Assembly: GCA_045631485.1 (NCBI GenBank)
Contig: JAZQUU010000012.1
Location: forward strand, 1-56,421
Direction of reading: 5' to 3'
Length of the DNA: 56,421 nt
Origin: SIG452 sp045631485
GTDB taxonomy: Bacteria; Bacillota; Clostridia; UMGS1840
The position numbers were made by a program, and so were the translations under genes. Below the pieces are notes generated by a model, which saw only the letters and a program-made list of their open reading frames with translations, was not told where the DNA came from and ran no database searches. Shown here piece by piece: positions 41,601 through 50,325 of the stretch; position 1 is the stretch's first letter, and each line of letters starts with the position of its first letter.

Positions 41601-42818
41601 AAAGGAAATAGATTCGGGAATCACCACGTTTACGGTGCCTTCGCCAACCACATTGCCGTTGTAAACTGCCTGAATCACTGCTTCGCCAACCTTACCGTTG
41701 GAGATGAATTTACCGTTTTCCACAGTACCCATAGAAGAGTCTTTCAACTGCCAGGTTACGTCAGCAGGAACCTCTGCGGGACCGCCGGCAGAGTCAGCAC
41801 CGGTAGCGGTGAAGGACACGGTGGAGCCGGGAGTTACATAAGAATCAGATGTTTCTAAGGATAAATGGTCAAATTTACCGTCTCTGGTTGCTTTTGAGAT
41901 AACTAAGATACCGGAGAGGGTGGAACGTTCAGACCCGTCGGAGGGGCTGGATTTCATAGTTAAAGCGTTGGTACCTTCACGTTCGGATAAGAAGGTGGAG
42001 GAACCGCCACCATCACAGTTGATGGCATCCACACAGCCTAAAGCAATCATGGTTTCTGCCATTTCGTGATTGGTGAAACCTGCAGAATAGGGGGACTGAC
42101 GACCATCGTTCATCATAATGACCAGGTTACCATTGGCTTTGATACCGATAACAGAACGGGGAGCACGGTCGCTGGTGTGGTCTTCTTTGGTGTGCAGATT
42201 TACGCCGTTTCTAACTAAATAGTTAAAGCAAACGGTCTGTGCCATCCATTCGTTGCCATCTAAGGGAGCTTTAGCATCACGAAGCTCAGCCTTACCGTCT
42301 TTGGTGATAGCCAGATAACCGCCGCCGGGATGACCGGTACCACAGGTATCACAGGAGGCTCTGTTATCACACAGAACTTTGCCGTTGTAAATTAACAGAC
42401 CGTAGGGATGGGTAAAGCCCCAGCTTAAGCTACAGTTCATACCACCCACAACATTTAAACCCAGATTTTTTTCCACGTGGGCTGCCTGTTCGGTCATCGG
42501 CTGAATACCCCAGTTATCGGTATTTGTGTAGTCCACCGTTTCTGAAATGTTTTTGCTGGTGGGCATCACAGAAATGTTGGGGTTGGTTAAATCCACTTCA
42601 ATAGCGTGGATTACATTTCGGTTGTTGCCGGTTTCATCGTTGATAACGATTTCGGATTCCACAGCACCGGGAGCCAGGTTATAATCTGTTTTGGAAATCA
42701 GATTATAGTAGTTACAAGTGGTGGTGTTCAGATTGTACTCCACGGCAGCAAAAGCGGAACCCGGGAGCATACAGAGCACCAATAAGAGTGCTAATGCGCT
42801 TGAGAAAACTTTTTTCAA
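38643..42818 (-). CDS. Secreted phosphodiester glycosidase with cell-wall-binding repeats
   Basis: 1391 aa; TTG start supported by AAGGAG nine bases upstream and an immediate signal peptide (cleavage after AFA, residue 24). Order: NAGPA-type phosphodiester glycosidase domain (about 60-305) with RSVIGIKANGNLVIMMNDGR and DAINCDGGGSSTF; two Ig-like domains; a carbohydrate-binding-like beta-sandwich (about 490-680); another Ig-like and a cohesin-like beta domain; a cysteine-rich TEDGYTGRTFCNDCN segment (953-1013); choline-binding-type repeats (about 1016-1283) such as GWVNLSDGWHYFHSNGYAAKG; and the shared surface module (1285-1391). Lies 34 bases after the flippase gene, so it belongs to the operon. 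Family enzymes split sugar-phosphodiester bonds; here the substrate may be the locus's own polymer (inference). Confidence 0.88.
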   Translation of the reverse strand: MKKVFSSALALLLVLCMLPGSAFAAVEYNLNTTTCNYYNLISKTDYNLAPGAVESEIVINDETGNNRNVIHAIEVDLTNPNISVMPTSKNISETVDYTNTDNWGIQPMTEQAAHVEKNLGLNVVGGMNCSLSWGFTHPYGLLIYNGKVLCDNRASCDTCGTGHPGGGYLAITKDGKAELRDAKAPLDGNEWMAQTVCFNYLVRNGVNLHTKEDHTSDRAPRSVIGIKANGNLVIMMNDGRQSPYSAGFTNHEMAETMIALGCVDAINCDGGGSSTFLSEREGTNALTMKSSPSDGSERSTLSGILVISKATRDGKFDHLSLETSDSYVTPGSTVSFTATGADSAGGPAEVPADVTWQLKDSSMGTVENGKFISNGKVGEAVIQAVYNGNVVGEGTVNVVIPESISFVMANITAPFGKSVTLDVTAKYGYADVTLKPDDLTFTLSDNALGTIDGIKFTAPKESEVTSGTVTATLVHNTQVTASAGLMLGKGSEIVYDFEEGPEAIANWTLGYKGVYTPDKYFFNDELSVCTKEDGKVRNGNYAFKYKSTSNSITCMNWCQSKLFGWDIDLTDAVSLSFWMYIPEGSHGYEWDFGSAIPIGLGHEFKYGTGWQYFTVPVSAIGANVTKLNEVRLYRSDTNNTADGYVHNERPNYYADVTYYIDDITVNYSSAVEDFDAPIISNVQVGHSMTDTPIEINGQTLTENVVSFVANAKDAMDKTNYTGLDTTSAKVYVDGVEIPSTCSSAGYIASNNVTLANGVHTVRVEISDNNGNTSYQERTLTIENSANTLDTIRYVKADETLENVGIGSLVWMNLVSDNIENVDVVTTTLELDNNNDWELDHMVLANGFSAEYTIDPETNDATITITREKPTADSGEAVLASLPIRVWIPEFINTTGSEDYKSYRLVSVMTGVEMGHLTCTDGNEATFASEILTTSTEYNSTRLTSTFDKEGWHIHNEVALEDKAATCTEDGYTGRTFCNDCNSIITWGETIDVTGHSYTVVGGQNVCSNCGETGSTANGWIEDANGWKYYLEGQAVYGWVNLSDGWHYFHSNGYAAKGTVTMNGVDYRFADDKGLSLGGWKYTADGNMFYYCHRYYKQAWAEIDGEQYYFNYQGICATGITTIDTEAYEFTEDGKLIRAIDGVFQYEGNYYYAIEGEIQYDTGLVKWDGDYYYVRQNGRLVTWDYTISEEKANGLLPEGDYEFGEDAKMILKNGVALDDYGNLCYYINGQQQYDTGVVEWKGDFYFVRTNGLVSTYGRTIGTDKTNGLIPADTYEFGIDGKMVMPKGTWFYDSDAKQMVSSLADVNNLHAKVTFTGTETGTATVLAAHYDKTTNALLKMEFIDANVSTTKGANTTYTTPSMAVGANETIKIYVWNSVGGLSPVMAAPAVISK

Positions 42819-42852
42819 CTTTCTCGACTCCTTTTTTTCATAATATATATGA

Positions 42853-44277
42853 TTATTTATTTTTTACAAAGGAAAGGATTTTTTTGGGAAAATCGGGGAA
42901 GCACAACAGAGTTGTTCCCACAAAAGCTACCGAGTAACATATCATTCCCAAAAGGGGTTGCGAAATCAAATTCACAATCACCAAAAATTCTGCGGTTACA
43001 CAGAGCACATAGAAAAATTCTCTGCCAAAGGAAAGATTCAAAAGTTTTTTCAAATGATTTCCTTCCAGAATGAACCAAATTGCCATAGTGATTAAGGAAG
43101 CGTAGGAAATGGCTTCGGGTGTGGCGAAGAAATATTGTGCCCCGCAGTTTAAGAGGAAGCCAAGCCCCAAAATCAGAAGACTGTTTTTAAAAAATCTGAG
43201 ATTTTCATTTAAAATTTTTACAAAAGTGAACATTACCACAGAAATGGCACCCGTGTATAAAATGCAGGGAAGCACAATTTTTAAATATGCCGCCGAGCCG
43301 ACGTATTCGGGTAAAAACCAACCGATAAACGCCACTAACGGATAATACAGCACCAGAGCGAAGCCGATGATAGCACAAACGCCTGATAAAATGGTGTTGT
43401 AGTTCTTTTTGATAGCTTCTTTACCGGATTTTTTCAGCATGGGAAACATGACAATGGCAATAGAAGAAACCATCGTGGAAATCAAGGTAACCAGATTGTA
43501 TGAAAATGCATACATTGCATAGGTTTCAATGGGATACAGCGTGCTCACAAACTGGCGGTCTAACATATGAATCAGATGAGATACCTGATAGGCAACCGTG
43601 AGCACGATTCCGGTTTTAAAAAGGTCAAACAGTGCTTGCTTTTCATAAGAAAAGGGGTGCCTTTTTCCAAAGGTAAGGTTGCTGTATATAAGTAGATACC
43701 AAAAGAGCATCAAGCAGTCCGCCATTACTAAGAATATTAGATAAAAACGGTAGGAAATTTGCAAGTGAAGGGCGATGTGCAGCACAAACAGTATCAATAC
43801 AAAAACTGTTTTAAAAATGGACAGGCTCAGGTTTTTTAAGGCGTATTCCCGAAATCGCTTGGTTGCCTGCGACAAAAACTGATAGTATGAAGTCAGGTTA
43901 ATGGCAACAAGATCGATTCCCAGCATCAGCAGAATGAAGCGATAGTCCGAATTTGTGATAAGCAGTCCGCCAAGGCAAACAGCTGTTCCGATGATGAGCT
44001 GTGTGGCAATATAAAAGCGGGAATAGGTTCGCATTTTCTGCTCTTGCAGGCTTTCATAGTCACTGCCCGCAAACCGAAGCAGAACCCCATCCACAAAACC
44101 AAAATGAAGCAGGGAAGTGTAGCCTAGATATAGCGTAAAAATACGGAATAATCCGTAGCTGTTCACATTTAAAATTTTGGGAAGAAGAATACTTGTTACA
44201 ATGCTTGCCACCAAGGAAATTCCTTGAGAAAAGGCAACATGCACGATATTTTTTAAAACGTTAGTGTTCTTCGACAT
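42853..44277 (-). CDS. Wzx-type polysaccharide flippase
   Basis: A 474-aa multi-helix membrane protein of the MOP/PST flippase group that moves lipid-linked repeat units across the membrane. Seen: SQGISLVASIVTSILLPKIL opening helix, NVNSYGLFRIF conserved turn, and about 12-14 hydrophobic helices over the full length. The ATG at 44277 starts the typical family N-terminus; in-frame upstream codons lie inside the LicD gene. It overlaps LicD by 17 bases with GAGG as a modest ribosome site. Substrate specificity is not readable. Confidence 0.87.
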   Translation of the reverse strand: MSKNTNVLKNIVHVAFSQGISLVASIVTSILLPKILNVNSYGLFRIFTLYLGYTSLLHFGFVDGVLLRFAGSDYESLQEQKMRTYSRFYIATQLIIGTAVCLGGLLITNSDYRFILLMLGIDLVAINLTSYYQFLSQATKRFREYALKNLSLSIFKTVFVLILFVLHIALHLQISYRFYLIFLVMADCLMLFWYLLIYSNLTFGKRHPFSYEKQALFDLFKTGIVLTVAYQVSHLIHMLDRQFVSTLYPIETYAMYAFSYNLVTLISTMVSSIAIVMFPMLKKSGKEAIKKNYNTILSGVCAIIGFALVLYYPLVAFIGWFLPEYVGSAAYLKIVLPCILYTGAISVVMFTFVKILNENLRFFKNSLLILGLGFLLNCGAQYFFATPEAISYASLITMAIWFILEGNHLKKLLNLSFGREFFYVLCVTAEFLVIVNLISQPLLGMICYSVAFVGTTLLCFPDFPKKILSFVKNK

Positions 44278-45094
44278 TTTTTTTGAAAACCTCAATATTG
44301 TGATTGGATTTTTGTTGTTCGGGAGGGAGCTCTTTTCTCCACGCTCCGTATAAGTTGGTGAGATATTGGTCATACCCTGCAGGCGCGGGGTATGTTTTGC
44401 CTTGAAAAATAACGTCTGTCACTTGTGAAAACACTGCAGCAGGCAGGATTTCGCCTGTTCCGTGGCAACACCATACAATACAGCCCACATAGGTATCGGG
44501 ATATTTCTTTGATTGTTCTGCCATACGGAAAAGATTTTTTTGAAGGCGCTTCCAGCCAAATGCTTTTCCAACAATGTGGATTCCCCACAGAATGAAGCGT
44601 TTGATTCCTTTCTTCTCGGTTTGAAAAGAAGGTGCATTGGCGCAAATTAAAAAGCGTTTTAAAAGCTCTGCCTGAAAGGTCTGGAGCTTTGCTCTCCACT
44701 TTTTCGGGTGCCAGTGGTCGATGGGGAAAATATCTAAGGAAATACCAAGCTCCTCACCAAATTCATAATCGCCTTCCAGAAGAAGTGTGGTAGAATCCGA
44801 GAGTTTTGCATAAGGCATCCGCCAGGTTTTTGAGGTTTTTATGGAGAGCAGACGGTATTTATCTGCACCATTGTTATTTTGATATAAGGTTAAAAATTTA
44901 TCGTAATCTTCTCTGGGCATCATCACATCGCAATCGTCATCCCAAGGAACAAAATTCTGATATTTCACAGCGCCGATTAAGGTACCGTTGGATAAAAAGA
45001 AGGTGAGATGATGTTCCTTGCAAAAAGCGGCAAAGTGTTCAAGCACAGCTGCCAGATGAGATTGGATTGTTAAAATGTCGGTAATTTTTTGCAA
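44261..45094 (-). CDS. LicD family phosphotransferase
   Basis: 277 aa, LicD/fukutin-type nucleotidyl- or phosphocholine-transferase that adds phosphocholine or a similar phospho-group to surface glycans. Seen: SNGTLIGAVKYQNFVPWDDD (about 35-54) with metal-binding aspartates, CDVMMPREDYDKF, and the C-terminal YDQYLTNLYGAW motif. All three hallmark motifs are present. No choline kinase or cytidylyltransferase gene is next to it, so choline as the actual group is not shown. Operon position between a GT2 gene and the flippase supports modification of the repeat unit before export. Confidence 0.9.
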   Translation of the reverse strand: MQKITDILTIQSHLAAVLEHFAAFCKEHHLTFFLSNGTLIGAVKYQNFVPWDDDCDVMMPREDYDKFLTLYQNNNGADKYRLLSIKTSKTWRMPYAKLSDSTTLLLEGDYEFGEELGISLDIFPIDHWHPKKWRAKLQTFQAELLKRFLICANAPSFQTEKKGIKRFILWGIHIVGKAFGWKRLQKNLFRMAEQSKKYPDTYVGCIVWCCHGTGEILPAAVFSQVTDVIFQGKTYPAPAGYDQYLTNLYGAWRKELPPEQQKSNHNIEVFKKNVEEH

Positions 45095-45115
45095 GAGCTC
45101 ACTTCCTTTTTAGGG

Positions 45116-46126
45116 TTATTTCAGCAACAGTCTGCTGATCCAAAATAATTGATGCCGTTGCAGAAAATGCTTGAAACACATTTTTCTGCCTTTTTCATCT
45201 TTTTTATCGAACTGTGCAGATTTGATAGCTTTTTGGATGTAGTCAGGGGCGGTGATTTGTTTCCATTGTTTTTTGAAGTGTTTCATATTACAGCCTGAGC
45301 GGAATAAAAATCGTGCCGCTGTATCTAATTGGGCAACCACGAAACGTTCAAATTGCTCGCTGATACAGGGATGAAGCGGAACAATCGCTTCCCGATAATA
45401 TTGAAGCAGGGTAGCAAACCGCTGAAATGCCAAGGGATCTTTCTGATGGGAGACAGAGTCTGTTCTTATATAGTACAAATAATTCACATCGGAAATGACG
45501 CTGACACTTTTTGCCAACAAAACTGCGTGTACAAAAGCAAGACCGTCTTCTCCCATTAAGATGCTGGGAGGAATCTGCAACTGACAGGTTGCAATCAATT
45601 CCCGTCGGAATACTTTTCCGCTTAAGGACTTCGGGAAGGTAAAATTCCCGTTGGGAGACATCAGAAGTGTGGGCAGGATGAGGTTTTTGGGATCCTGCAA
45701 ATGATAGTGCCCATCTTTTACTAAATTATGAAACCGGTTGGTTTGTGTGGGCGTATATCGGAAAATTCCAAAAACGACAAGATCGGAGGAATCCCTTTGA
45801 AATGCATCTCTGCATTTTTTCAGCACATCAGGTTCCAATCCGTCATCGCTGTCCAAAAATAAGACATAGGAACCGATAGCATTTTTAAGACCCGTGTTTC
45901 TGGCACCGGTGTGGCCTTTGTTTTCCTGATGAAACACTTTGATGCGAGAATCTTGTTGCGATAATTTTTGTATGATGGATAAGGTGTTATCAGAAGATCC
46001 GTCATCTACAATCAGCAGTTCAAAGTCCGATTCGGTCTGAGAGAGCACACTTTGGGCACAGCCTTCTATAAATTGCTCACTGTTGTAAGCAGGCACAATG
46101 ACGGAAAACAGAGGAATCTTTGGCAT
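45116..46126 (-). CDS. Family 2 glycosyltransferase
   Basis: 336-aa GT-A enzyme adding a sugar to the lipid-linked repeat unit at the cytoplasmic face. Seen: SVIVPAYNSEQFIEGCAQSV (residues 8-27), LIVDDGSSDNT, and the metal-binding region FLDSDDGLEPDVL near residue 90. The C-terminal 130 residues are helical and basic with no membrane helix, a form common in EPS loci. It is 13 bases from the polymerase gene. Donor sugar unknown. Confidence 0.9.
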   Translation of the reverse strand: MPKIPLFSVIVPAYNSEQFIEGCAQSVLSQTESDFELLIVDDGSSDNTLSIIQKLSQQDSRIKVFHQENKGHTGARNTGLKNAIGSYVLFLDSDDGLEPDVLKKCRDAFQRDSSDLVVFGIFRYTPTQTNRFHNLVKDGHYHLQDPKNLILPTLLMSPNGNFTFPKSLSGKVFRRELIATCQLQIPPSILMGEDGLAFVHAVLLAKSVSVISDVNYLYYIRTDSVSHQKDPLAFQRFATLLQYYREAIVPLHPCISEQFERFVVAQLDTAARFLFRSGCNMKHFKKQWKQITAPDYIQKAIKSAQFDKKDEKGRKMCFKHFLQRHQLFWISRLLLK

Positions 46127-46139
46127 AAGGTTTACTCCT

Positions 46140-47276
46140 TTAACTGAATGTGAAAAATTTTAGGGCACTTAAGGAGCCACGAGTTCCGCCGATAAATAAA
46201 AGTACTAAACTAAACAAAAGTAGTACGCATTGAATTGATACCACTTTGAATCTACTAGAGGAATTCTTTTCCGCTTTCTCCAGCACAATCATCATAGTAG
46301 GTGCCGATAAAATGGGGACAACATGCCCAATAAAACGATAGAAAATGGAAAAGTCGTAGCAGAATAGCAACGCAACGAGGCATCCGGTTCCTGCAGCCTT
46401 GTAGTAACAGTCCAGCTCCAGATATTGATTACGGTGTGGGTTGAATTTCAGAGAGAGAAAGATGAAAAACAACAAATAAATCCCACCCATGATATATTCC
46501 CATACATCGAAATAACCTACATTTTGCAAGTAATTTGCAGATTTTTCAAATACACTTTCCAGCTTGTAGCGGAACAACACAACAGCAGTCACAAGCATAA
46601 CACCGATTCCAAGCACAATGAACAGCTTCTGGATGGGAGACTTTCGCTTGTCAAAGGCAGAAGTCATAGCACGCACTGCAATAACAATTAGCGCCATATC
46701 GTGCATAAATACAGCGATGATGTATAGAGGGATATGTAAAAAGAAAGTGCTTTTTTTTTCCACTGTTTCTCGGAAAAAGCAAAAGAAAATAACGGAAAGT
46801 GCCAGCATCATACGGATGCCGCCGATGACGGAAATGTAGATAGAGCCACTCATTAAGAAAAATAGCGTAATGGCAAAATTCTGTCGCGAAATCTGAAATC
46901 TTTCCCGGGATTTTTCCAACGTATAGAAGATCAGTGAGTAAGAAACGATTGCCGAAATCAGCGGTAAGAGTTGCACAATCCCTGTTTTTCCAACCAGCCA
47001 GAATAACACACGGGAGGAAGGCACCGAGGAGGTGACCACCAGCGTGTTGTAAAAATCAGAGAAGTTGAAGGTGGCGTACCATTCCATTGCTTCATAAATA
47101 CGGTGTAAATCTGCGGTGATAGATGGAAGATAAAAGGAGCCCATGCCCCCCAATAGCAACAGATACAACCGGAGAATATTTTTGCATTTGATATTGGTAA
47201 AGGCAATTAGGATACATACCATAATCAGGATGTAACTATAGATGCTGACTCCAATCAAACGTTCCACGATAAACAT
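46140..47276 (-). CDS. EpsG/Wzy-like polysaccharide polymerase
   Basis: A hydrophobic 378-aa protein with about 10 membrane helices. It fits the EpsG/Wzy group that join repeat units outside the membrane: SYILIMVCILIAF opening, a DLHRIYEAM loop near residue 57 as in EpsG-type proteins, and a large loop with SGSIYISVIGGIRMMLALSV near residue 145. Sequence identity in this family is poor, so the call rests on topology, the GGIR motif and the locus. Base composition is AT-rich compared with housekeeping genes of the window. Confidence 0.78.
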   Translation of the reverse strand: MFIVERLIGVSIYSYILIMVCILIAFTNIKCKNILRLYLLLLGGMGSFYLPSITADLHRIYEAMEWYATFNFSDFYNTLVVTSSVPSSRVLFWLVGKTGIVQLLPLISAIVSYSLIFYTLEKSRERFQISRQNFAITLFFLMSGSIYISVIGGIRMMLALSVIFFCFFRETVEKKSTFFLHIPLYIIAVFMHDMALIVIAVRAMTSAFDKRKSPIQKLFIVLGIGVMLVTAVVLFRYKLESVFEKSANYLQNVGYFDVWEYIMGGIYLLFFIFLSLKFNPHRNQYLELDCYYKAAGTGCLVALLFCYDFSIFYRFIGHVVPILSAPTMMIVLEKAEKNSSSRFKVVSIQCVLLLFSLVLLFIGGTRGSLSALKFFTFS

Positions 47277-47293
47277 AGTGTTTTCCTTTCTGA

Positions 47294-48367
47294 TCAGCTT
47301 TTAGAGGTAGATACAATCGTTTGGTAATAAGAAACTGCCTTTTTTGCTACAAGGGACTTTTCTAAAGTATTGGAAATTAGAATTCTGGCATTCTTTGATA
47401 ATTCAGAGTAACGAACATGGTTTGTTAAAGCCGATTTAATTGCAAAGAAAATTCCTTCCTGAGTTGTTTGTGCACCATATCCGCAATTTTTTTTTGTTAC
47501 AATTTGTGCAAAGCCAGTTCCTTCAGTTACAATTGCAGGGAGACCATAACTAAGGGCTTCCAACAGACCTATTGGCATTCCTTCAGTACGAGAAGTTTGT
47601 ATAAAATAATCTGAAGCAAGCAGAGCATTTTCTTTGTCAATACCAACTATCTCATAGTGCAGATAGACCAAATCCTGCAGTGAATGTTTCTGAATGAATT
47701 GCGTAATCAAGGAGTGTTCCTTGGTATTGTTAGGGCCATAAAGTGACAAAGATACACCATGTTCTCTAAACCAGTCTTTGTAATGCGAAAAGGTTCCCAA
47801 CAGCAAATCCAGACCTTTGATGTGCCAATCCAGCCTCCCAATATATATTAGACTTATGGTATCTGACAATACCTTTTCTTTCTGACGGGTTGGTAATCCG
47901 ATTCCATTTTCTGCAACAAAGGACGTAGAGTCAAAACAAGATTGCTCTTGTTCTTGATGAGACAGATATTGAATAGCGTGTGATTGTTTTAGAAAATGAG
48001 AAAATAAAAGTAGGTTCCCCAATAACTTTTTGAAACGTTTTTGTTTTTGTGCAGTTTTAGTCAGGCAACCATGAGGGATGATGAGATAGGGAATTCCGCG
48101 TGCTGTATAATAGTGTGCCACTTTTAAAAATGCAGGACGGTATACTTCATGAAACACTACCAAATCGGGCTTCTTGAAAATTTGGGGAAGCTGTTGTTTT
48201 TGGAATTCTTTTAGAGAGAAGGTTGGGATTGAAGCAATCACACTCCCTGTTAAGTTCAATAAACCTACAGTAGCAAACTGACTTTGCGCTTCTATCATTT
48301 TGGGTACTGCAATGTTGACTCCACCCAAGACATCCGGTTGTATATTCGCAATATGTAAAATTACCAT
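47294..48367 (-). CDS. Family 4 (GT-B) glycosyltransferase
   Basis: 357-aa retaining GT-B glycosyltransferase. Seen: N-terminal ADVLGGVN-like LGGVNIAVPKMIEAQSQF glycine motif, LIYIGRLDWHIKGLDLLL donor-domain segment near residue 170, and the conserved ExxP-like TSRTEGMPIGLLEALSYGLP near 250. It would act on the lipid-linked oligosaccharide at the inner membrane face. The gene is clearly AT-richer than the rest of the window and the 371 bases upstream hold no recognisable gene, suggesting separate acquisition. GAGGAAACGCT before the ATG is the ribosome site. Confidence 0.88.
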   Translation of the reverse strand: MVILHIANIQPDVLGGVNIAVPKMIEAQSQFATVGLLNLTGSVIASIPTFSLKEFQKQQLPQIFKKPDLVVFHEVYRPAFLKVAHYYTARGIPYLIIPHGCLTKTAQKQKRFKKLLGNLLLFSHFLKQSHAIQYLSHQEQEQSCFDSTSFVAENGIGLPTRQKEKVLSDTISLIYIGRLDWHIKGLDLLLGTFSHYKDWFREHGVSLSLYGPNNTKEHSLITQFIQKHSLQDLVYLHYEIVGIDKENALLASDYFIQTSRTEGMPIGLLEALSYGLPAIVTEGTGFAQIVTKKNCGYGAQTTQEGIFFAIKSALTNHVRYSELSKNARILISNTLEKSLVAKKAVSYYQTIVSTSKS

Positions 48368-48738
48368 AGCGTTTCCTCAAATATCAATTTTGGCATTAAA
48401 TTTATTTTACAGTAGGTAGAAAGTGTCACGAATTGTTGTAATGCTGTGTGCTTTGTGCATCCAGAAAAAAATTATTTCATCGAGACTTTGAATCATGTTC
48501 GTATCAATAAACTGTTCGGCTACATTTACGGCAGATTGTATTCAGAATTATTTCCCAAAAATACAAATCTGGTATTCCTGTCTGCCGATGTTTATCTGCG
48601 ATGCTACACTTTTTTGTTGAGAAATAAAGCTGGAACAATACAAAAAATCTGTTTTCATATCAAGATTGTGTCTTTGCGAGTATTTATATTTGTTATACAT
48701 TTCTGAGTAAAATGTTCTATTTCGTTTTTACAAAATCT
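48368..48738. other. AT-rich gap in the polysaccharide locus, no gene recognised
   Basis: 371 bases between two glycosyltransferase genes. A plus-strand frame of 86 codons (48446-48706) exists but has no ribosome site and no resemblance to a protein I know. No clear promoter, terminator or repeat was found. A gene remnant or a junction of horizontally acquired pieces is possible. Confidence 0.5.
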
Positions 48739-49593
48739 TTATCCATGAGAATTTTCAACGAAAGATTGAAATTTTTTTCTTCTCATAAAACGCGAAAATA
48801 ATTTTTCATATAATGATGCAGGGAGTAGTACGTTGGCTATAAAGCGTATTACTATATTTCGGAAAAAATGTAAATGTGTAATAAAATGTTGATCTAAAAG
48901 CAGTTTTTGCAAACGGAAAGCGTTGCTGAAATAAGAAAAGCCTTTTCTGCGTTGCACCAAACTGATTCCTGCTCTTACATAACAACAGATTTGGTCAACG
49001 TTTTGAAAGCGATACCCTGCACAAGCTAGTTTAACCCATAGGTGATAGTCTTCAAACCCCGGATGGTGGGGGTAATTGCCACAAGCAAGTATGTGGGATT
49101 TTTTATAGGTTACCGTCATGTGGTTAATAGGATTGGAAAAACGCATGCGATTGATAATATCTTCGTGCGTTTCGGGTACAATTCGATAGCGGGCAATATG
49201 TTGGGGAGTTTCTTCAAATTCGGCTATCTGACCTCCCACCAAGCTGATTTCGGGATGCTCCTTAAAAAAGCGAAGCTGCTTTTCAACTCGGTCACAAACG
49301 GCAATATCGTCGGAATCCATTCGGGCAACCAACTCTTCCCTGCAATGGGAAAGCCCTTCCCTTAAGGCAAGACCAAGTCCGCGGTTTTCCGCCAAACGCA
49401 CAATCTGAAACAGGTCGGGTTCCCTTTGGCAAACCTCTGAAATCACGGCGTCTAACTCGTCTGTTAAAGGCCCGTCACACACAATGACAAAATCGGAGGG
49501 TGGCACGGTTTGCGAGAGCATACTTTCAACAGCAGCCCGAAAATATTCGGGTTGCTCTTTATGATATACCGACATCAGTACCGAATACTTCAC
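48739..49593 (-). CDS. Family 2 glycosyltransferase
   Basis: 284 aa. GTG at 49593 is taken as the start: it shares a base with the stop of the priming transferase (TAGTG) and has GAGGG upstream, and the protein then starts at the fold with KYSVLMSVYHKEQPEYF. Seen: FVIVCDGPLTDEL in place of the usual DDGS, ENRGLGLALREGL, and the metal-binding ARMDSDDIAV near residue 85. A C-terminal basic helix may attach it to the membrane. Likely adds the second sugar, since it is coupled to the priming enzyme. Confidence 0.88.
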   Translation of the reverse strand: MKYSVLMSVYHKEQPEYFRAAVESMLSQTVPPSDFVIVCDGPLTDELDAVISEVCQREPDLFQIVRLAENRGLGLALREGLSHCREELVARMDSDDIAVCDRVEKQLRFFKEHPEISLVGGQIAEFEETPQHIARYRIVPETHEDIINRMRFSNPINHMTVTYKKSHILACGNYPHHPGFEDYHLWVKLACAGYRFQNVDQICCYVRAGISLVQRRKGFSYFSNAFRLQKLLLDQHFITHLHFFRNIVIRFIANVLLPASLYEKLFSRFMRRKKFQSFVENSHG

Positions 49594-50240
49594 TATTTCA
49601 CGCCCTCTTTTTTGCAGATTACCAGCAATGTTTTGCAAATAATTTTAAAATCAAGCCAAAGGCTTTGTTCTTTGATATATTGCATATCATACACAATTTT
49701 TTCCTCGGGGAGTAAATCGTAACCGCCGTTCACCTGGGCAAGGCCGGTAAGACCGGGTTTTACTGCCAGACGGTTGGAAAAGCCGTGAATATATTCTTCA
49801 AATTCATTGTAGAAGCATTGGCGTTCGGGTCTGGGACCCACCACGCTCATTTGCCCCGCAAAAATATTCCACATCTGGGGAAGCTCGTCCAGTCTGCAGT
49901 TGCGAAGCTTTCTGCCCAGTTTGGTGCAGCGGGGGTCGTTGGTGTCTGCCCAAACGGGAATTCCGTTTTCCGCATTGTCTATCATTGTGCGGAATTTAAG
50001 CATTTTAAAGGGCTTTCCGTCTTTTCCCACACGTTCTTGAATATAGAGCACATTTCCGGGAGAATCCAACTTGATTCTAAGAGCAATAATCAACATCAGG
50101 GGCAAGGTTAAAATGCCGAAAAACAGAGAGAAAAGAATGTCAAAAAGACGCTTTACAGCACAAAAACAAAACCCGCCTGCAGGTTTTGTTTTTGCAATGT
50201 AAAATATTTTTTCTGTCTGCTTTTCCTTGGTTTGGTTCAT
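49593..50240 (-). CDS. Undecaprenyl-phosphate sugar-1-phosphate transferase (priming enzyme)
   Basis: 215-aa monotopic phosphoglycosyltransferase that begins the repeat unit by putting a sugar phosphate on undecaprenyl phosphate. Seen: one N-terminal reentrant/membrane helix (about 31-53), PGNVLYIQERVGKDGKPF, MLKFRTM (80-86), RLDELPQMWNI with the catalytic Asp-Glu pair, VVGPRPE, and KPGLTGLAQVNG. All core motifs of the minimal (short) class are intact. AAGGAAGGA precedes the ATG. First gene of the polysaccharide operon. Which sugar is used (galactose, GlcNAc, bacillosamine-like) cannot be told. Confidence 0.93.
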   Translation of the reverse strand: MNQTKEKQTEKIFYIAKTKPAGGFCFCAVKRLFDILFSLFFGILTLPLMLIIALRIKLDSPGNVLYIQERVGKDGKPFKMLKFRTMIDNAENGIPVWADTNDPRCTKLGRKLRNCRLDELPQMWNIFAGQMSVVGPRPERQCFYNEFEEYIHGFSNRLAVKPGLTGLAQVNGGYDLLPEEKIVYDMQYIKEQSLWLDFKIICKTLLVICKKEGVK

Positions 50241-50280
50241 ACAAATTCACGGTCCTTCCTTGCTGTTAACAAGAGGGGGT

Positions 50281-50311
50281 TCCGTAGCCGACCTTGTGGG
50301 TCGGCTACGGA
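50281..50311. repeat. Strong palindrome between the SLH and polysaccharide genes
   Basis: CCGTAGCCGACC, TTGTG, GGTCGGCTACGG. No T-run on either side in the right place, so it is more like a palindromic repeat than a terminator, although it may still slow transcription from the SLH gene. Confidence 0.6.
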
Positions 50312-50325
50312 AAATCTCAACATAA

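Noticed and set aside
48446..48706. 86-codon plus-strand frame in the polysaccharide gap
   Set aside because: No ribosome site, opposite direction to the locus, hydrophobic low-complexity end, no recognisable motif.
50281..50311. Rho-independent terminator after the SLH gene
   Set aside because: The stem is strong but no T-run follows in the minus direction, so it is listed as a palindromic repeat.
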